Below, one piece after another: positions 16,122 to 26,801 of a DNA stretch of 64,000 nucleotides. Origin of the DNA: Pseudomonas frederiksbergensis (GTDB taxonomy: Bacteria > Pseudomonadota > Gammaproteobacteria > Pseudomonadales > Pseudomonadaceae). The DNA is taken from NCBI RefSeq assembly GCF_001952935.1, contig NZ_CP018319.1, forward strand, positions 4,236,001 to 4,300,000. The letters run 5' to 3'. The notes beneath the pieces are model-generated. The model ran no database searches. It saw only the letters and a program-made list of their open reading frames with translations, and was not told the DNA's origin. Made by a program: the position numbers and the translations under genes. Within the stretch, counting starts at the first letter, position 1; each line of letters opens with the position of its first letter.

Positions 16122-17048
16122 TCAACCCGCCATCGCCAAGCGGTTACGTCCTTCGCGCTTGGCCACATACAACGCGCTGTCGGCCCGTCGCAACAGGCTT
16201 TCGGCCGACTCGCCGGGCAATAGCGTCGAGCAACCAAGGCTGACCGTCAGCTCGATCGCATGGCCGTCGGCCAGATACTTCTCGGCCTGCAACGCAAATC
16301 GCAGGCGTTCGCCGATCATGGCTGCCGCCTCACGGCTCGTGTTGGAAAGCAGGATCAAGAACTCTTCGCCACCAAAACGGAACACCATGTCCACATTGCG
16401 CAACTGGTTTTTGATCGAGGCTGCAACAGCCTTGAGCACGTCATCGCCAGCGCTGTGTCCGTGGTTGTCGTTGATGAGTTTGAAGTGATCGATGTCCAGC
16501 ATCAGCAGCGACAAGGGTTGCAGATGCCGACGCGACATCTCGATTTCCCGTTTCAGGGTCTGATCCATGGCGATGCGGTTGCCGGTATTCGTGAGCGGAT
16601 CGCGCAAGGCGCTTTGGGTGGCCGCGCGGTAGAGCAAGGCATTGCGCATCGGGTACAGCAATGCGGACAGCAGTGACTCGAGGTCGCCTTGTTCCTGCTC
16701 ACTGAAACGCTGGTTGCGGCGGAAAACCAGTTCACCCAGATTCTCGCCTTCATGACTGAGGCTGTAGCTGATCGAGTGATGGCCGCGCAGGCCGAACTCC
16801 AGGCGCAAGTCGCTGGACAGGTGCTCGTACGTCATGGCGTCAAGCGGTACAAGTCGCTGAATCTCACGGAAGAAGAGCCCGAGAATGCGTTGCGGCTCAA
16901 GACTGGTTTGCAGCTGCAGGCCCAGTTGCTGTCGCCTTTGTGCAAGGCTGACCGGCCTCTCGATGAGGGTAGGCTGCTGACCAAAGCCCAGGCGTTGCAA
17001 TTTGGCGCTATCGAAGTCAATTGCGTTGGTCTGGGAAGGTGATTTCAT
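16122..17048 (-). CDS. GGDEF diguanylate cyclase
   Basis: In this 308-residue protein, residues of about 1-140 are a poorly conserved N-terminal sensory region with no membrane helices, perhaps GAF-like (ILGLFFREIQRLVPLDAMTYEHL). The C-terminal GGDEF domain is complete: DPLTNTGNR, LMLDIDHFKLINDNHGHSAGDDVL, and the active site RFGGEEF. An RxxD inhibitory site (RNVD) sits exactly five residues before GGEEF, so product inhibition by c-di-GMP is expected. The enzyme makes c-di-GMP from GTP. It is a single gene, convergent with the LplT-PlsC fusion. No neighbouring gene names its input signal. Confidence 0.93.
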   Translation of the reverse strand: MKSPSQTNAIDFDSAKLQRLGFGQQPTLIERPVSLAQRRQQLGLQLQTSLEPQRILGLFFREIQRLVPLDAMTYEHLSSDLRLEFGLRGHHSISYSLSHEGENLGELVFRRNQRFSEQEQGDLESLLSALLYPMRNALLYRAATQSALRDPLTNTGNRIAMDQTLKREIEMSRRHLQPLSLLMLDIDHFKLINDNHGHSAGDDVLKAVAASIKNQLRNVDMVFRFGGEEFLILLSNTSREAAAMIGERLRFALQAEKYLADGHAIELTVSLGCSTLLPGESAESLLRRADSALYVAKREGRNRLAMAG

Positions 17049-17421
17049 ATGGCGTGCGCCCCTAAGCAGTAAGGCTGTCTTACAGGCTGGGTGAGAGCGG
17101 CTTTGGGCTGCGCGTCATACTGGTCCATCAGTCCCGTAGGACATCTGGCCCAAGTTTAGTCCGCTTTGCCGACGATAAGTAACCTGTCGGCTCAGGCGTC
17201 CGCCCGTTTGCTTTCACACTGCGTGTCTGAGCAAATTTAGAGCGAAAGTCGTGCCATTCAGTTCAGTCGGAAAAAAATCGTTAAAAATCAACGTATTGAA
17301 GCTGTTGGTGATGCGGGGTGGCGGGTTTTGTGACAGTTGCTTGACGTGTGTGGGGATGGTTACGACGTGCTTTGAGTGCCACGACGGGAAGCCGCCGCGG
17401 CACAAAAGCGACGCGCGGGCG
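17049..17421. other. Intergenic region upstream of the diguanylate cyclase
   Basis: There is no supportable gene here. The A-rich part near 17268-17290 could contain the cyclase promoter. I could not identify a clear sigma-factor site or a terminator for yciK. Confidence 0.4.
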
Positions 17422-18162
17422 TTATTGAGCGTTGAACGCCTGGCCGTTGATGCCGGTGCTGTCCGGACCCATCAGGTAGAGGTAGACCGGCATGATCTCC
17501 TCGGGCGTCGGGTTGTTCAGCGGGTTTTCACCCGGGTAAGCCTGGGCGCGCATGCTGGTGCGCGTGGCGCCCGGGTTGATGCTGTTGGAGCGCACCGGAG
17601 CCACGGTGTCGACTTCGTCGGCGAGGGTTTGCATCAAGCCTTCGGTGGCAAACTTGGACACGCCGTAAGCGCCCCAATATGCACGACCCTTGCGGCCGAC
17701 GCTGCTGGAGGTGAACACCACCGAGGCGTCCTGGGACAGCTTGAGCAGCGGCAGCAGGGTGCTGGTGAGCATGAACATGGCGTTGACGTTGACTTGCATG
17801 ACACGCATGAAGTTTTCGCCGGACAACTGCTCGATCGGTGTGCGCGGGCCAATGATCGACGCGTTGTGCAGCAAACCGTCGAGGTGGCCGAATTCGGTCT
17901 CGATCATCGCTGCCAACTCATCGTATTGATGGGGCAGGGCGGTTTCCAGGTTGAACGGGATAACGGCCGGTTGTGGATGGCCGGCGGCTTCGATTTCGTC
18001 GTAGACCTGAGTCAGGTTGGCTTCGGTCTTGCCCAGCAACAGCACGGTGGCGCCGTGTGCGGCAAAGGTTTTTGCGGCGGCAGCGCCGATGCCACGGCCA
18101 GCGCCGGTGACCAGGATGACCCGGTCCTTGAGCAATTCTGGGCGGGCGGAATAATCAAACAT
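17422..18162 (-). CDS. yciK: YciK-type short-chain dehydrogenase/reductase
   Basis: This 246-residue protein starts at the ATG at 18162 (MFDYSARPELLKDR), with GAGG about 6 bases upstream. It is a classical SDR: the cofactor motif TGAGRGIG (TGxxxGIG), the NAS version of the NNAG motif, the catalytic Ser in FTSSSVG and the YGVSK Tyr-Lys pair, followed by NPGATRT. The length and the N-terminus match YciK proteins, whose physiological substrate is not settled. It is the last gene of the leftward mtaD-ubiG-mupP-yciK operon, an order shared with P. aeruginosa. Confidence 0.9.
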   Translation of the reverse strand: MFDYSARPELLKDRVILVTGAGRGIGAAAAKTFAAHGATVLLLGKTEANLTQVYDEIEAAGHPQPAVIPFNLETALPHQYDELAAMIETEFGHLDGLLHNASIIGPRTPIEQLSGENFMRVMQVNVNAMFMLTSTLLPLLKLSQDASVVFTSSSVGRKGRAYWGAYGVSKFATEGLMQTLADEVDTVAPVRSNSINPGATRTSMRAQAYPGENPLNNPTPEEIMPVYLYLMGPDSTGINGQAFNAQ

Positions 18163-18219
18163 GAAAAACCTCACAACAATTCAATAGGCAGGCATCGCAC
18201 TTGTGGCGAGTGAGCTTCT

Positions 18220-18355
18220 GTGGCGAGGGGGCTTGCCCCCGTTGGGGCGCGAAGCGGCCCCATCCCGTATCTTCAGCCAGATCCAGCTCTCAGGTTTTAC
18301 GACTGCTTCGCAGCCGAACGGGGCGATGCGGCGTTCCGACAAGCCCCCTCGCCAC
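18220..18355. repeat. Palindromic repeat with GTGGCGAGGGGGCTTG ends
   Basis: The 16-base arms GTGGCGAGGGGGCTTG (18220-18235) and CAAGCCCCCTCGCCAC (18340-18355) are perfect complements, and inner hairpins fill the space. The same family recurs at 25510-25638. It lies between mupP and yciK inside the operon. Confidence 0.85.
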
Positions 18356-18379
18356 AAAAGCATCCTGCAGCCAATCAGG

Positions 18380-19051
18380 TCAGCAACTGCACAGCGCGCT
18401 ATCAAGCACTTTGCGCAACTCCAGCGGATGATCGACCACCACATCCGCCCCCCAATGCCGCGGGTTATCGTCTGGATGAATGTAGCCATAGGTCACGGCG
18501 GCCGTCCTGGTGCCGGCGTCGCGACCGGATTCGATATCGCGCAAGTCATCACCCACGAACAACACGCTGGCCGGATCGAGGTCGAGCATCTTGCACGCCA
18601 GGATCAACGGCTCCGGGTCCGGTTTGCTGTTCTTCACATGGTCCGGGCAGATCAACAACGCCGAGCGCTCGGCCAGGCCAAGCTGCTGCATGATCGGCTC
18701 GGCGAAGCGCAGCGGCTTGTTGGTGACCACGCCCCAGATCAGGTTGGCCTTTTCGATGTCGGCCAGCAGTTCGCCCATGCCGTCGAAGAGTTTGCTGTGA
18801 ACCGCGCAACCGGCGAGGTAACGCTCCAGGAACTCCAGGCGCAATTCCTCGAAACCCGGTGATTCCGGGTCCATGGAGAAGGTCACGGCGACCATCGCCT
18901 TGGCGCCGCCGGAGATCTCGTCGCGAATGTGTTTGTTGTTCATCGGCGGCAAGCCGCGGTCGGCACGCATCGCCTGACAGATCGCAATGAAGTCCGGCGC
19001 GGTGTCGAGCAGGGTGCCGTCCATGTCGAAAAGAACTGCTCTGATACGCAT
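18380..19051 (-). CDS. mupP: N-acetylmuramic acid 6-phosphate phosphatase MupP (HAD family)
   Basis: This 223-residue HAD hydrolase has motif I FDMDGTLLDT, motif II VTNKP, motif III KPDPEPLILA and motif IV VGDDLRDIESG. By sequence alone it would be called phosphoglycolate phosphatase. The position between ubiG and yciK, however, is that of the P. aeruginosa gene shown to encode MupP. MupP dephosphorylates MurNAc-6-phosphate in the pseudomonad cell-wall recycling route that bypasses de novo UDP-MurNAc synthesis and affects fosfomycin tolerance. It begins 5 bases downstream of the ubiG stop, so the two are cotranscribed. Confidence 0.88.
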   Translation of the reverse strand: MRIRAVLFDMDGTLLDTAPDFIAICQAMRADRGLPPMNNKHIRDEISGGAKAMVAVTFSMDPESPGFEELRLEFLERYLAGCAVHSKLFDGMGELLADIEKANLIWGVVTNKPLRFAEPIMQQLGLAERSALLICPDHVKNSKPDPEPLILACKMLDLDPASVLFVGDDLRDIESGRDAGTRTAAVTYGYIHPDDNPRHWGADVVVDHPLELRKVLDSALCSC

Positions 19052-19055
19052 GGGC

Positions 19056-19754
19056 TTACTCCTCGCGCAGGGTCTGGATCATGTAGTTGACGTCCACGTC
19101 GGAGGCCAGTTTGTAGTGCTTGGTCAGTGGGTTGTACGTCAGGCCGATGATGTCCTTGACGGTCAAGCCGGCCATGCGGCTCCAGGCACCCAACTCGGAT
19201 GGGCGGATGAATTTCTTGAAATCGTGGGTGCCGCGCGGCAGCAGCTTCATGATGTATTCCGCGCCGACGATGGCGAACAGGTACGCCTTCGGATTGCGGT
19301 TGATGGTGGAGAAGAACACCTGGCCGCCGGGCTTGACCATGCGGAAGCAAGCGCGGATCACCGAGGACGGGTCCGGCACGTGCTCGAGCATTTCCAGGCA
19401 GGTGACCACGTCGAACTGCTCGGGCATTTCCTCAGCCAGGGCTTCGGCGGTGATCTGCCGGTATTCGACGCTCACGCCGGATTCCAGTTGATGCAGTTGC
19501 GCGACCGCCAGCGGCGCTTCGCCCATGTCGATGCCCATCACGGTAGCGCCGCGCTGGGCCATGGCTTCGCTGAGAATGCCGCCGCCGCAACCGATGTCGA
19601 GGACTTTCTTGCCGGCCAGTTTGACCCGCTCGTCAATCCAGTTGACCCGCAGCGGGTTGATGTCGTGCAGCGGTTTGAATTCGCTTTCGCGGTCCCACCA
19701 GCGATGGGCCAGGGCTTCGAATTTGGCGATTTCGGCGTAGTCGACGTTGCTCAT
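19056..19754 (-). CDS. ubiG: Ubiquinone biosynthesis O-methyltransferase UbiG
   Basis: This 232-residue class I SAM-dependent methyltransferase begins MSNVDYAEIAKFEALAHRWWD, the UbiG N-terminal signature. It carries VLDIGCGGGILSEAMA (SAM motif I) and TCLEMLEHVPDP (motif near post-II). UbiG performs both O-methylations of the ubiquinone ring in the cytoplasm at the membrane surface. The gene lies between mtaD (57-base gap) and mupP (4-base gap) on the minus strand. Confidence 0.95.
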   Translation of the reverse strand: MSNVDYAEIAKFEALAHRWWDRESEFKPLHDINPLRVNWIDERVKLAGKKVLDIGCGGGILSEAMAQRGATVMGIDMGEAPLAVAQLHQLESGVSVEYRQITAEALAEEMPEQFDVVTCLEMLEHVPDPSSVIRACFRMVKPGGQVFFSTINRNPKAYLFAIVGAEYIMKLLPRGTHDFKKFIRPSELGAWSRMAGLTVKDIIGLTYNPLTKHYKLASDVDVNYMIQTLREE

Positions 19755-19811
19755 GGTTAAGTCCTCTAAAACTTGAAAAATCCTGTTGCCCCGGTGATGA
19801 GCCCGGGGTGC

Positions 19812-21146
19812 TTACGATTCGGTTTGGCCGCTGATGCACTGGCCCCAGGCCTTGGCGGTGGCGCAGAGTTGTTCTTCATCCAGGCGAGTCAGGCGACGGT
19901 CGTCGAGCAATTGCTTGCCGGCGACCCAAAGGTGTCTCGCGCAGTCACGGCCGGTGGCATATATAAGCTGCGAAACCGGGTCGTAGACCGGTTGCTGCGC
20001 CAGGCCGGAGAGGTCGAACGCGACGATATCTGCCGCTTTGCCGACTTCCAGCGAGCCCGTTTCGGATTCAATGCCCAGCGCGCGGGCGCCATTGAGCGTG
20101 GCCATGCGCAGGGCGCGATGGGCATCCAGCGCAGTGGCCGAGCCAGCGACGGCTTTGGCCAGCAAGGCGGCGGAGCGGGTTTCTCCGAGCAAGTCCAGGT
20201 CATTGTTACTGGCCGCGCCATCGGTGCCGATCGCGACATTGACGCCAGCCTGCCACAAACGCTCCACCGGGCAGAACCCGCTGGCCAGCTTCAGGTTCGA
20301 CTCCGGGCAATGAATCACGTTGGTGTTGCTTTCTACCAGCAACATCAGGTCTTCGTCGCTGATCTGAGTCATGTGGACGGTCTGGAAGCGCGGCCCCAAC
20401 AAACCCAGGCGACCGAGGCGGGCCAACGGGCGCTCGCCGCGCTGCTCGACGGACTGTTGCACTTCAAAAGCCGTTTCATGCACGTGCATGTGGATCGAGG
20501 CGTCCAGTTCCTCGGTGATCACCCGGATTTTCTCCAGGTTCTCGTCGCCCACGGTGTAGGGTGCATGGGGGCCGAAGGTGACTTTGATACGCTCGTGGTG
20601 CTTGAGATCGTTGAACAGTTCGACGCCCTGACGAATGGCTTCGTCCGCCGTGCTGGCGCCCGGGATCGGGAAGTCGAGGATCGGAATGGCGATTTGCGCG
20701 CGAATGCCGCTGTTATGGACGCGCTCGCTGGCAACCTTCGGGAAGAAATACATATCGGAGAAGCAGGTGATGCCACCTTTGATCTGTTCGGCAATCGCCA
20801 AATCAGTGCCATCGCGCACGAATGCCTCGTCGACCCACTTGGCTTCGGCCGGCCAGATGTGGTTTTCCAGCCAGGTCATCAGGGGCAGATCATCCGCCAG
20901 GCCGCGGAACAGTGTCATCGCCGCATGCCCATGGGCATTGATCAAGCCAGGGCAGAGCAACATGTCCGGCAGTTCACGGACTTCAGTTGCGTTAAGCTTC
21001 AGCGCAGCCGAACGTGGGCCAATGAATACGATGCGTCCGTCGCGGATGCCCAGGGCGTGCTCTTTGAGGACAACGCCAGCGGGTTCGACGGGTACCAGCC
21101 AGGTCGGCAGCAATAGCAAGTCGAGCGCAGCGGCAGTGTTCGGCAT
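19812..21146 (-). CDS. mtaD: 5'-methylthioadenosine deaminase (TRZ/ATZ amidohydrolase)
   Basis: This 444-residue metal-dependent amidohydrolase has metal ligands visible in LINAHGHAAMTLFRGLADD (HxH), HVHET and GTDGAASNNDLDLLGE, with GPHAPYTV between. The family includes S-adenosylhomocysteine/methylthioadenosine deaminases. The P. aeruginosa gene in this same position is reported to deaminate MTA to methylthioinosine. In pseudomonads this precedes a phosphorylase that yields methylthioribose-1-phosphate, the substrate of MtnA. The divergent mtnA, with its start 107 bases away, supports the assignment. It is the first gene of the leftward operon with ubiG, mupP and yciK. Confidence 0.88.
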   Translation of the reverse strand: MPNTAAALDLLLLPTWLVPVEPAGVVLKEHALGIRDGRIVFIGPRSAALKLNATEVRELPDMLLCPGLINAHGHAAMTLFRGLADDLPLMTWLENHIWPAEAKWVDEAFVRDGTDLAIAEQIKGGITCFSDMYFFPKVASERVHNSGIRAQIAIPILDFPIPGASTADEAIRQGVELFNDLKHHERIKVTFGPHAPYTVGDENLEKIRVITEELDASIHMHVHETAFEVQQSVEQRGERPLARLGRLGLLGPRFQTVHMTQISDEDLMLLVESNTNVIHCPESNLKLASGFCPVERLWQAGVNVAIGTDGAASNNDLDLLGETRSAALLAKAVAGSATALDAHRALRMATLNGARALGIESETGSLEVGKAADIVAFDLSGLAQQPVYDPVSQLIYATGRDCARHLWVAGKQLLDDRRLTRLDEEQLCATAKAWGQCISGQTES

Positions 21147-21214
21147 CGAGAATCGGTTCCAGAGCTTTTGTAAAGATGGCGAAGTATACCCGAGCGTCTT
21201 CGCAGGGGGATCGC

Positions 21215-21220
21215 TATAAT
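21215..21220 (+). promoter_or_regulatory. Candidate -10 element of mtnA
   Basis: A perfect TATAAT lies 33 bases upstream of the mtnA ATG in the mtaD/mtnA divergent region. No good -35 is visible at the usual spacing, so this is tentative. Confidence 0.35.
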
Positions 21221-21253
21221 CGACGGCTTTTGTTCATGTGTGCGGGGTGAGGG

Positions 21254-22330
21254 ATGCGCGATCGACTGTTGGCTGCGGAGAAAGTAAAGGCCATCGATTG
21301 GCGTGATGGCGCCCTTTACCTGCTGGATCAGCGTGTTTTGCCGTTCGAGGAAACCTGGATCGCCTACACCAGTGCTGCTGGCGTAGCCGAGGCCATTCGT
21401 TCGATGGTGGTGCGCGGTGCGCCGGCGATTGGCATCAGCACCGCCTATGGCGTTGTGCTGGCGGCCCGCGCGCGGTTTGCCGAGGGCGGTGACTGGCAGG
21501 CAGCGCTGGAAGAGGATTTTGCGCTGCTCGCCGATTCCCGTCCGACCGCGGTCAACCTGTTCTGGGCCCTGGGCCGCATGCGCGACCGGCTTGAGCGTCT
21601 GAAGGATCACGCCGACCCGCTGGCGGTGTTGGAGGCAGAGGCGATCGCCATTCATGAGAGTGATCGCGAAGCCAACCTGACCATGGCGCAACTGGGCGTG
21701 GACCTGATCCGCAAGCACCAGGGCAACGCCCAGGCGATCCTGACCCACTGCAACACCGGCGCACTGGCCACTGGCGGCTTTGGCACGGCGCTTGGCGTCA
21801 TTCGTGGCGCGTTCATTGAGGGTATGGTCGAACGCGTCTACGCCAACGAAACCCGTCCGTGGCTGCAAGGTTCGCGGCTGACCGCATGGGAACTGGCCAA
21901 CGAAGGCATTCCCGTGACCGTCAATGCCGACTCCGCCGCTGCTCACATCATGAAGACCAAGGGCATTACCTGGGTGATCGTCGGCGCTGACCGGATCACC
22001 GCCAATGGCGACGTGGCCAACAAGATCGGCACCTATCAGTTGGCAGTGAACGCCATGCACCACGGCGTGCGCTTCATGGTGGTGGCGCCGAGTTCGACCA
22101 TCGACATGAACCTGGCCAGCGGCGATGACATTCCGATTGAAGAGCGCGATGGTCGCGAGTTGCTGGAAGTCGGCGGCAAGCGGGTCGGGGCGGATGTGGA
22201 TGCGTTCAACCCGGTGTTCGACGTGACGCCTGCGGATTTGATCGACGCGATCATCACCGAAAAAGGCATCGTCGAGCGCCCGGACACCGCGAAAATGGCG
22301 CAGTTGATGTGCCGCAAGCGTCTGCATTAA
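21254..22330 (+). CDS. mtnA: Methylthioribose-1-phosphate isomerase
   Basis: This 358-residue protein of the eIF2B-like isomerase family has the signature VVRGAPAIGISTAYG near residue 50, ILTHCNTGALAT containing the catalytic Cys, and IVGADRITANGDVANKIGTYQLA containing the catalytic Asp. It converts methylthioribose-1-phosphate to methylthioribulose-1-phosphate in methionine salvage. The gene is divergent from mtaD, which acts earlier in the same pathway. It is followed by a REP doublet and has no other salvage genes beside it. Confidence 0.95.
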   Translation: MRDRLLAAEKVKAIDWRDGALYLLDQRVLPFEETWIAYTSAAGVAEAIRSMVVRGAPAIGISTAYGVVLAARARFAEGGDWQAALEEDFALLADSRPTAVNLFWALGRMRDRLERLKDHADPLAVLEAEAIAIHESDREANLTMAQLGVDLIRKHQGNAQAILTHCNTGALATGGFGTALGVIRGAFIEGMVERVYANETRPWLQGSRLTAWELANEGIPVTVNADSAAAHIMKTKGITWVIVGADRITANGDVANKIGTYQLAVNAMHHGVRFMVVAPSSTIDMNLASGDDIPIEERDGRELLEVGGKRVGADVDAFNPVFDVTPADLIDAIITEKGIVERPDTAKMAQLMCRKRLH

Positions 22331-22748
22331 AGATATTTGGCGCCTGATAGGCCGCTATCGCGAGCAGGCTCGCTCCCACAGGGGATTTGTGACCGTCCCA
22401 GATCCAGTGTGGGAGCGAGCCTGCTCGCGATGGGGCCCTGATAGTCAACAAATATGCTTCATTCACCCCTGATATTTTCCTCTGAGCCTCTCTCGTCCCC
22501 TTTCAGCCTGCCACCAGTCAACTAACTACACTCCATGCGCATCAGGGGGATAGGTGCGTGGCGGCTCTTGTGATAACATCCGGCGGTTTCCAAGGTAGCC
22601 CGATGTGGCTGCCTTTACTGCGCAGATCCATGGCATAACTCGTTGATTTGTCGTAAGTCGGTGCATGGCACTCAGCCTGCAGCGGCGAGCTTCGTTCGTC
22701 CCATATGGATGTGACGAAGTTTCACCAGAAAAAGGAATCAGGCTTCTC
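22331..22748. other. Intergenic region before gyrA
   Basis: This holds the REP doublet and then about 310 bases of probable gyrA promoter and leader. An in-frame start at 22665 would add 28 residues not seen in GyrA proteins, so that stretch is treated as untranslated leader. Confidence 0.5.
22357..22431. repeat. REP pair (inverted, perfect arms)
   Basis: Perfect 24-base complementary arms, with a core GCGAGCAGGCTCGC, lie at 22357-22380 and 22408-22431 around a 27-base spacer. This is the fluorescens-type REP doublet, a sequence variant of the one at 10584. Confidence 0.92.
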
Positions 22749-25412
<2,664 letters not shown>

Positions 25413-25422
25413 GCGGACAATC

Positions 25423-25455
25423 AGGGGGCGGATGAGAATTCGCCCCCTTGTTGTT
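25423..25455 (+). terminator. Rho-independent terminator after gyrA
   Basis: Stem AGGGGGCG / CGCCCCCT with a 10-base loop is followed by TGTTGTTTG. It lies 11 bases after the gyrA stop. Confidence 0.75.
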
Positions 25456-25509
25456 TGTCCGTAAAGAAATATCGACACCCATGGAGATCCGTGTGGGTGC
25501 CGGGCTTTT

Positions 25510-25672
25510 GTGGCGAGGGGGCTTGCCCCCGTTGGGGTGCGAAGCGCCCCTGAAACCAGTCGCCGTTATCTTGCATGAGAGCGTGGTGACCGGTTTGCGA
25601 TTGCTTCGCAATCGAACGGGGGCAAGCCCCCTCGCCACAGGCAAGCCCGCTCCCACATTGGATCTGTGTCGA
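25510..25672. repeat. Composite repeat: palindromic element joined to a half REP
   Basis: The arms GTGGCGAGGGGGCTTG (25510-25525) and its complement (25623-25638) match the element at 18220-18355. Directly abutting is GGCAAGCCCGCTCCCACATT and on through GGATCTGTGTCG (about 25640-25672), which repeats the left half of the REP doublet at 10591-10622. Two unrelated repeat families are therefore fused in the gyrA-serC gap. Confidence 0.8.
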
Positions 25673-25715
25673 CTGATGTGTTTGTACGATCCACCAAATC
25701 AGAGCGAGATTGGAT

Positions 25716-26801
25716 GTGAGCAAGAGAGCCTATAACTTCTGTGCCGGTCCTGCGGCACTTCCCGAAGCTGTCCTGCAGCGCGCCCAGGGTGAACTCCTTG
25801 ATTGGCACGGCAAGGGCCTGTCGGTCATGGAAATGAGCCATCGCAGCGATGAGTTCGTGTCCATCGCCACCAAGGCCGAGCAGGATCTGCGTGATCTGCT
25901 GAATATCCCCTCGAACTATAAAGTGCTGTTTCTGCAAGGTGGTGCCAGCCAGCAATTCGCTCAGATTCCTCTGAACCTGTTGCCGGAAAGCGGCACCGCC
26001 GACTATATCGACACCGGTATCTGGTCGCAGAAAGCCATCGAAGAAGCTTCGCGCTACGGAAACGTCAACGTTGCCGCTACCGCCAAGCCTTACGACTATT
26101 TCGCTATTCCCGGTCAGAACGAATGGAACCTGTCGAAAGACGCGGCCTACGTTCACTACGCACCGAACGAAACCATCGGCGGCCTGGAATTCAACTGGGT
26201 GCCGGAAACCGGTGACGTCCCGCTGGTCGCCGACATGTCTTCCGACATTCTCTCGCGTCCGATCGATGTTTCGCGCTTCGGCATGATCTACGCCGGCGCC
26301 CAGAAAAACATCGGCCCGAGCGGCATCGTCGTCAACATCGTTCGCGAAGACCTGCTGGGTCGCGCCCGTTCCATTTGCCCGACCATGCTCAACTACAAGG
26401 TCGCGGCCGACAACGGCTCGATGTACAACACCCCGCCGACCCTGGCCTGGTACTTGTCCGGCCTGGTGTTCGAGTGGCTGAAAGAGCAGGGTGGCGTTGA
26501 AGCCATCGGCAAGCTCAATGAAGTTAAACAGCGCACGCTGTACGACTTCATCGACGCCAGCGGCTTGTACAGCAACCCGATCAACAAGTCGGATCGCTCG
26601 TGGATGAACGTGCCGTTCCGCCTGGCTGACGACCGTCTCGACAAGCCATTCCTGGCTGGTGCCGAAGCACGTGGACTGTTGAACCTCAAGGGTCACCGTT
26701 CCGTGGGTGGCATGCGTGCCTCCATCTATAACGCCGTCGACATCGTTGCGGTCAACGCACTGATTTCGTACATGGCAGAGTTCGAGAAGGAACACGGTTA
26801 A
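25716..26801 (+). CDS. serC: Phosphoserine aminotransferase
   Basis: This 361-residue PLP enzyme of class V starts at the GTG at 25716 (SKRAYNFCAGPAALPEAVL), which gives the length standard for pseudomonads. Visible features are HRSDEF, LQGGASQQFAQIPLNL (phosphate binding), ADMSSDI and the PLP-binding Lys in YAGAQKNIGPSG. It converts 3-phosphohydroxypyruvate to phosphoserine and also acts in pyridoxine synthesis. It opens the serC-pheA-hisC-tyrA/aroA-cmk-rpsA supraoperon, and its stop overlaps the pheA start (TAATG). Confidence 0.96.
   Translation: MSKRAYNFCAGPAALPEAVLQRAQGELLDWHGKGLSVMEMSHRSDEFVSIATKAEQDLRDLLNIPSNYKVLFLQGGASQQFAQIPLNLLPESGTADYIDTGIWSQKAIEEASRYGNVNVAATAKPYDYFAIPGQNEWNLSKDAAYVHYAPNETIGGLEFNWVPETGDVPLVADMSSDILSRPIDVSRFGMIYAGAQKNIGPSGIVVNIVREDLLGRARSICPTMLNYKVAADNGSMYNTPPTLAWYLSGLVFEWLKEQGGVEAIGKLNEVKQRTLYDFIDASGLYSNPINKSDRSWMNVPFRLADDRLDKPFLAGAEARGLLNLKGHRSVGGMRASIYNAVDIVAVNALISYMAEFEKEHG

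Noticed and set aside
17251..18213. A 320-codon plus-strand frame opposite yciK
   Set aside because: It is antisense to a well-supported SDR gene and has no domain.
18380..19051. Calling this gene phosphoglycolate phosphatase (gph)
   Set aside because: HAD motifs alone would allow it, but the conserved position between ubiG and yciK is that of mupP in pseudomonads, which is the more specific call.
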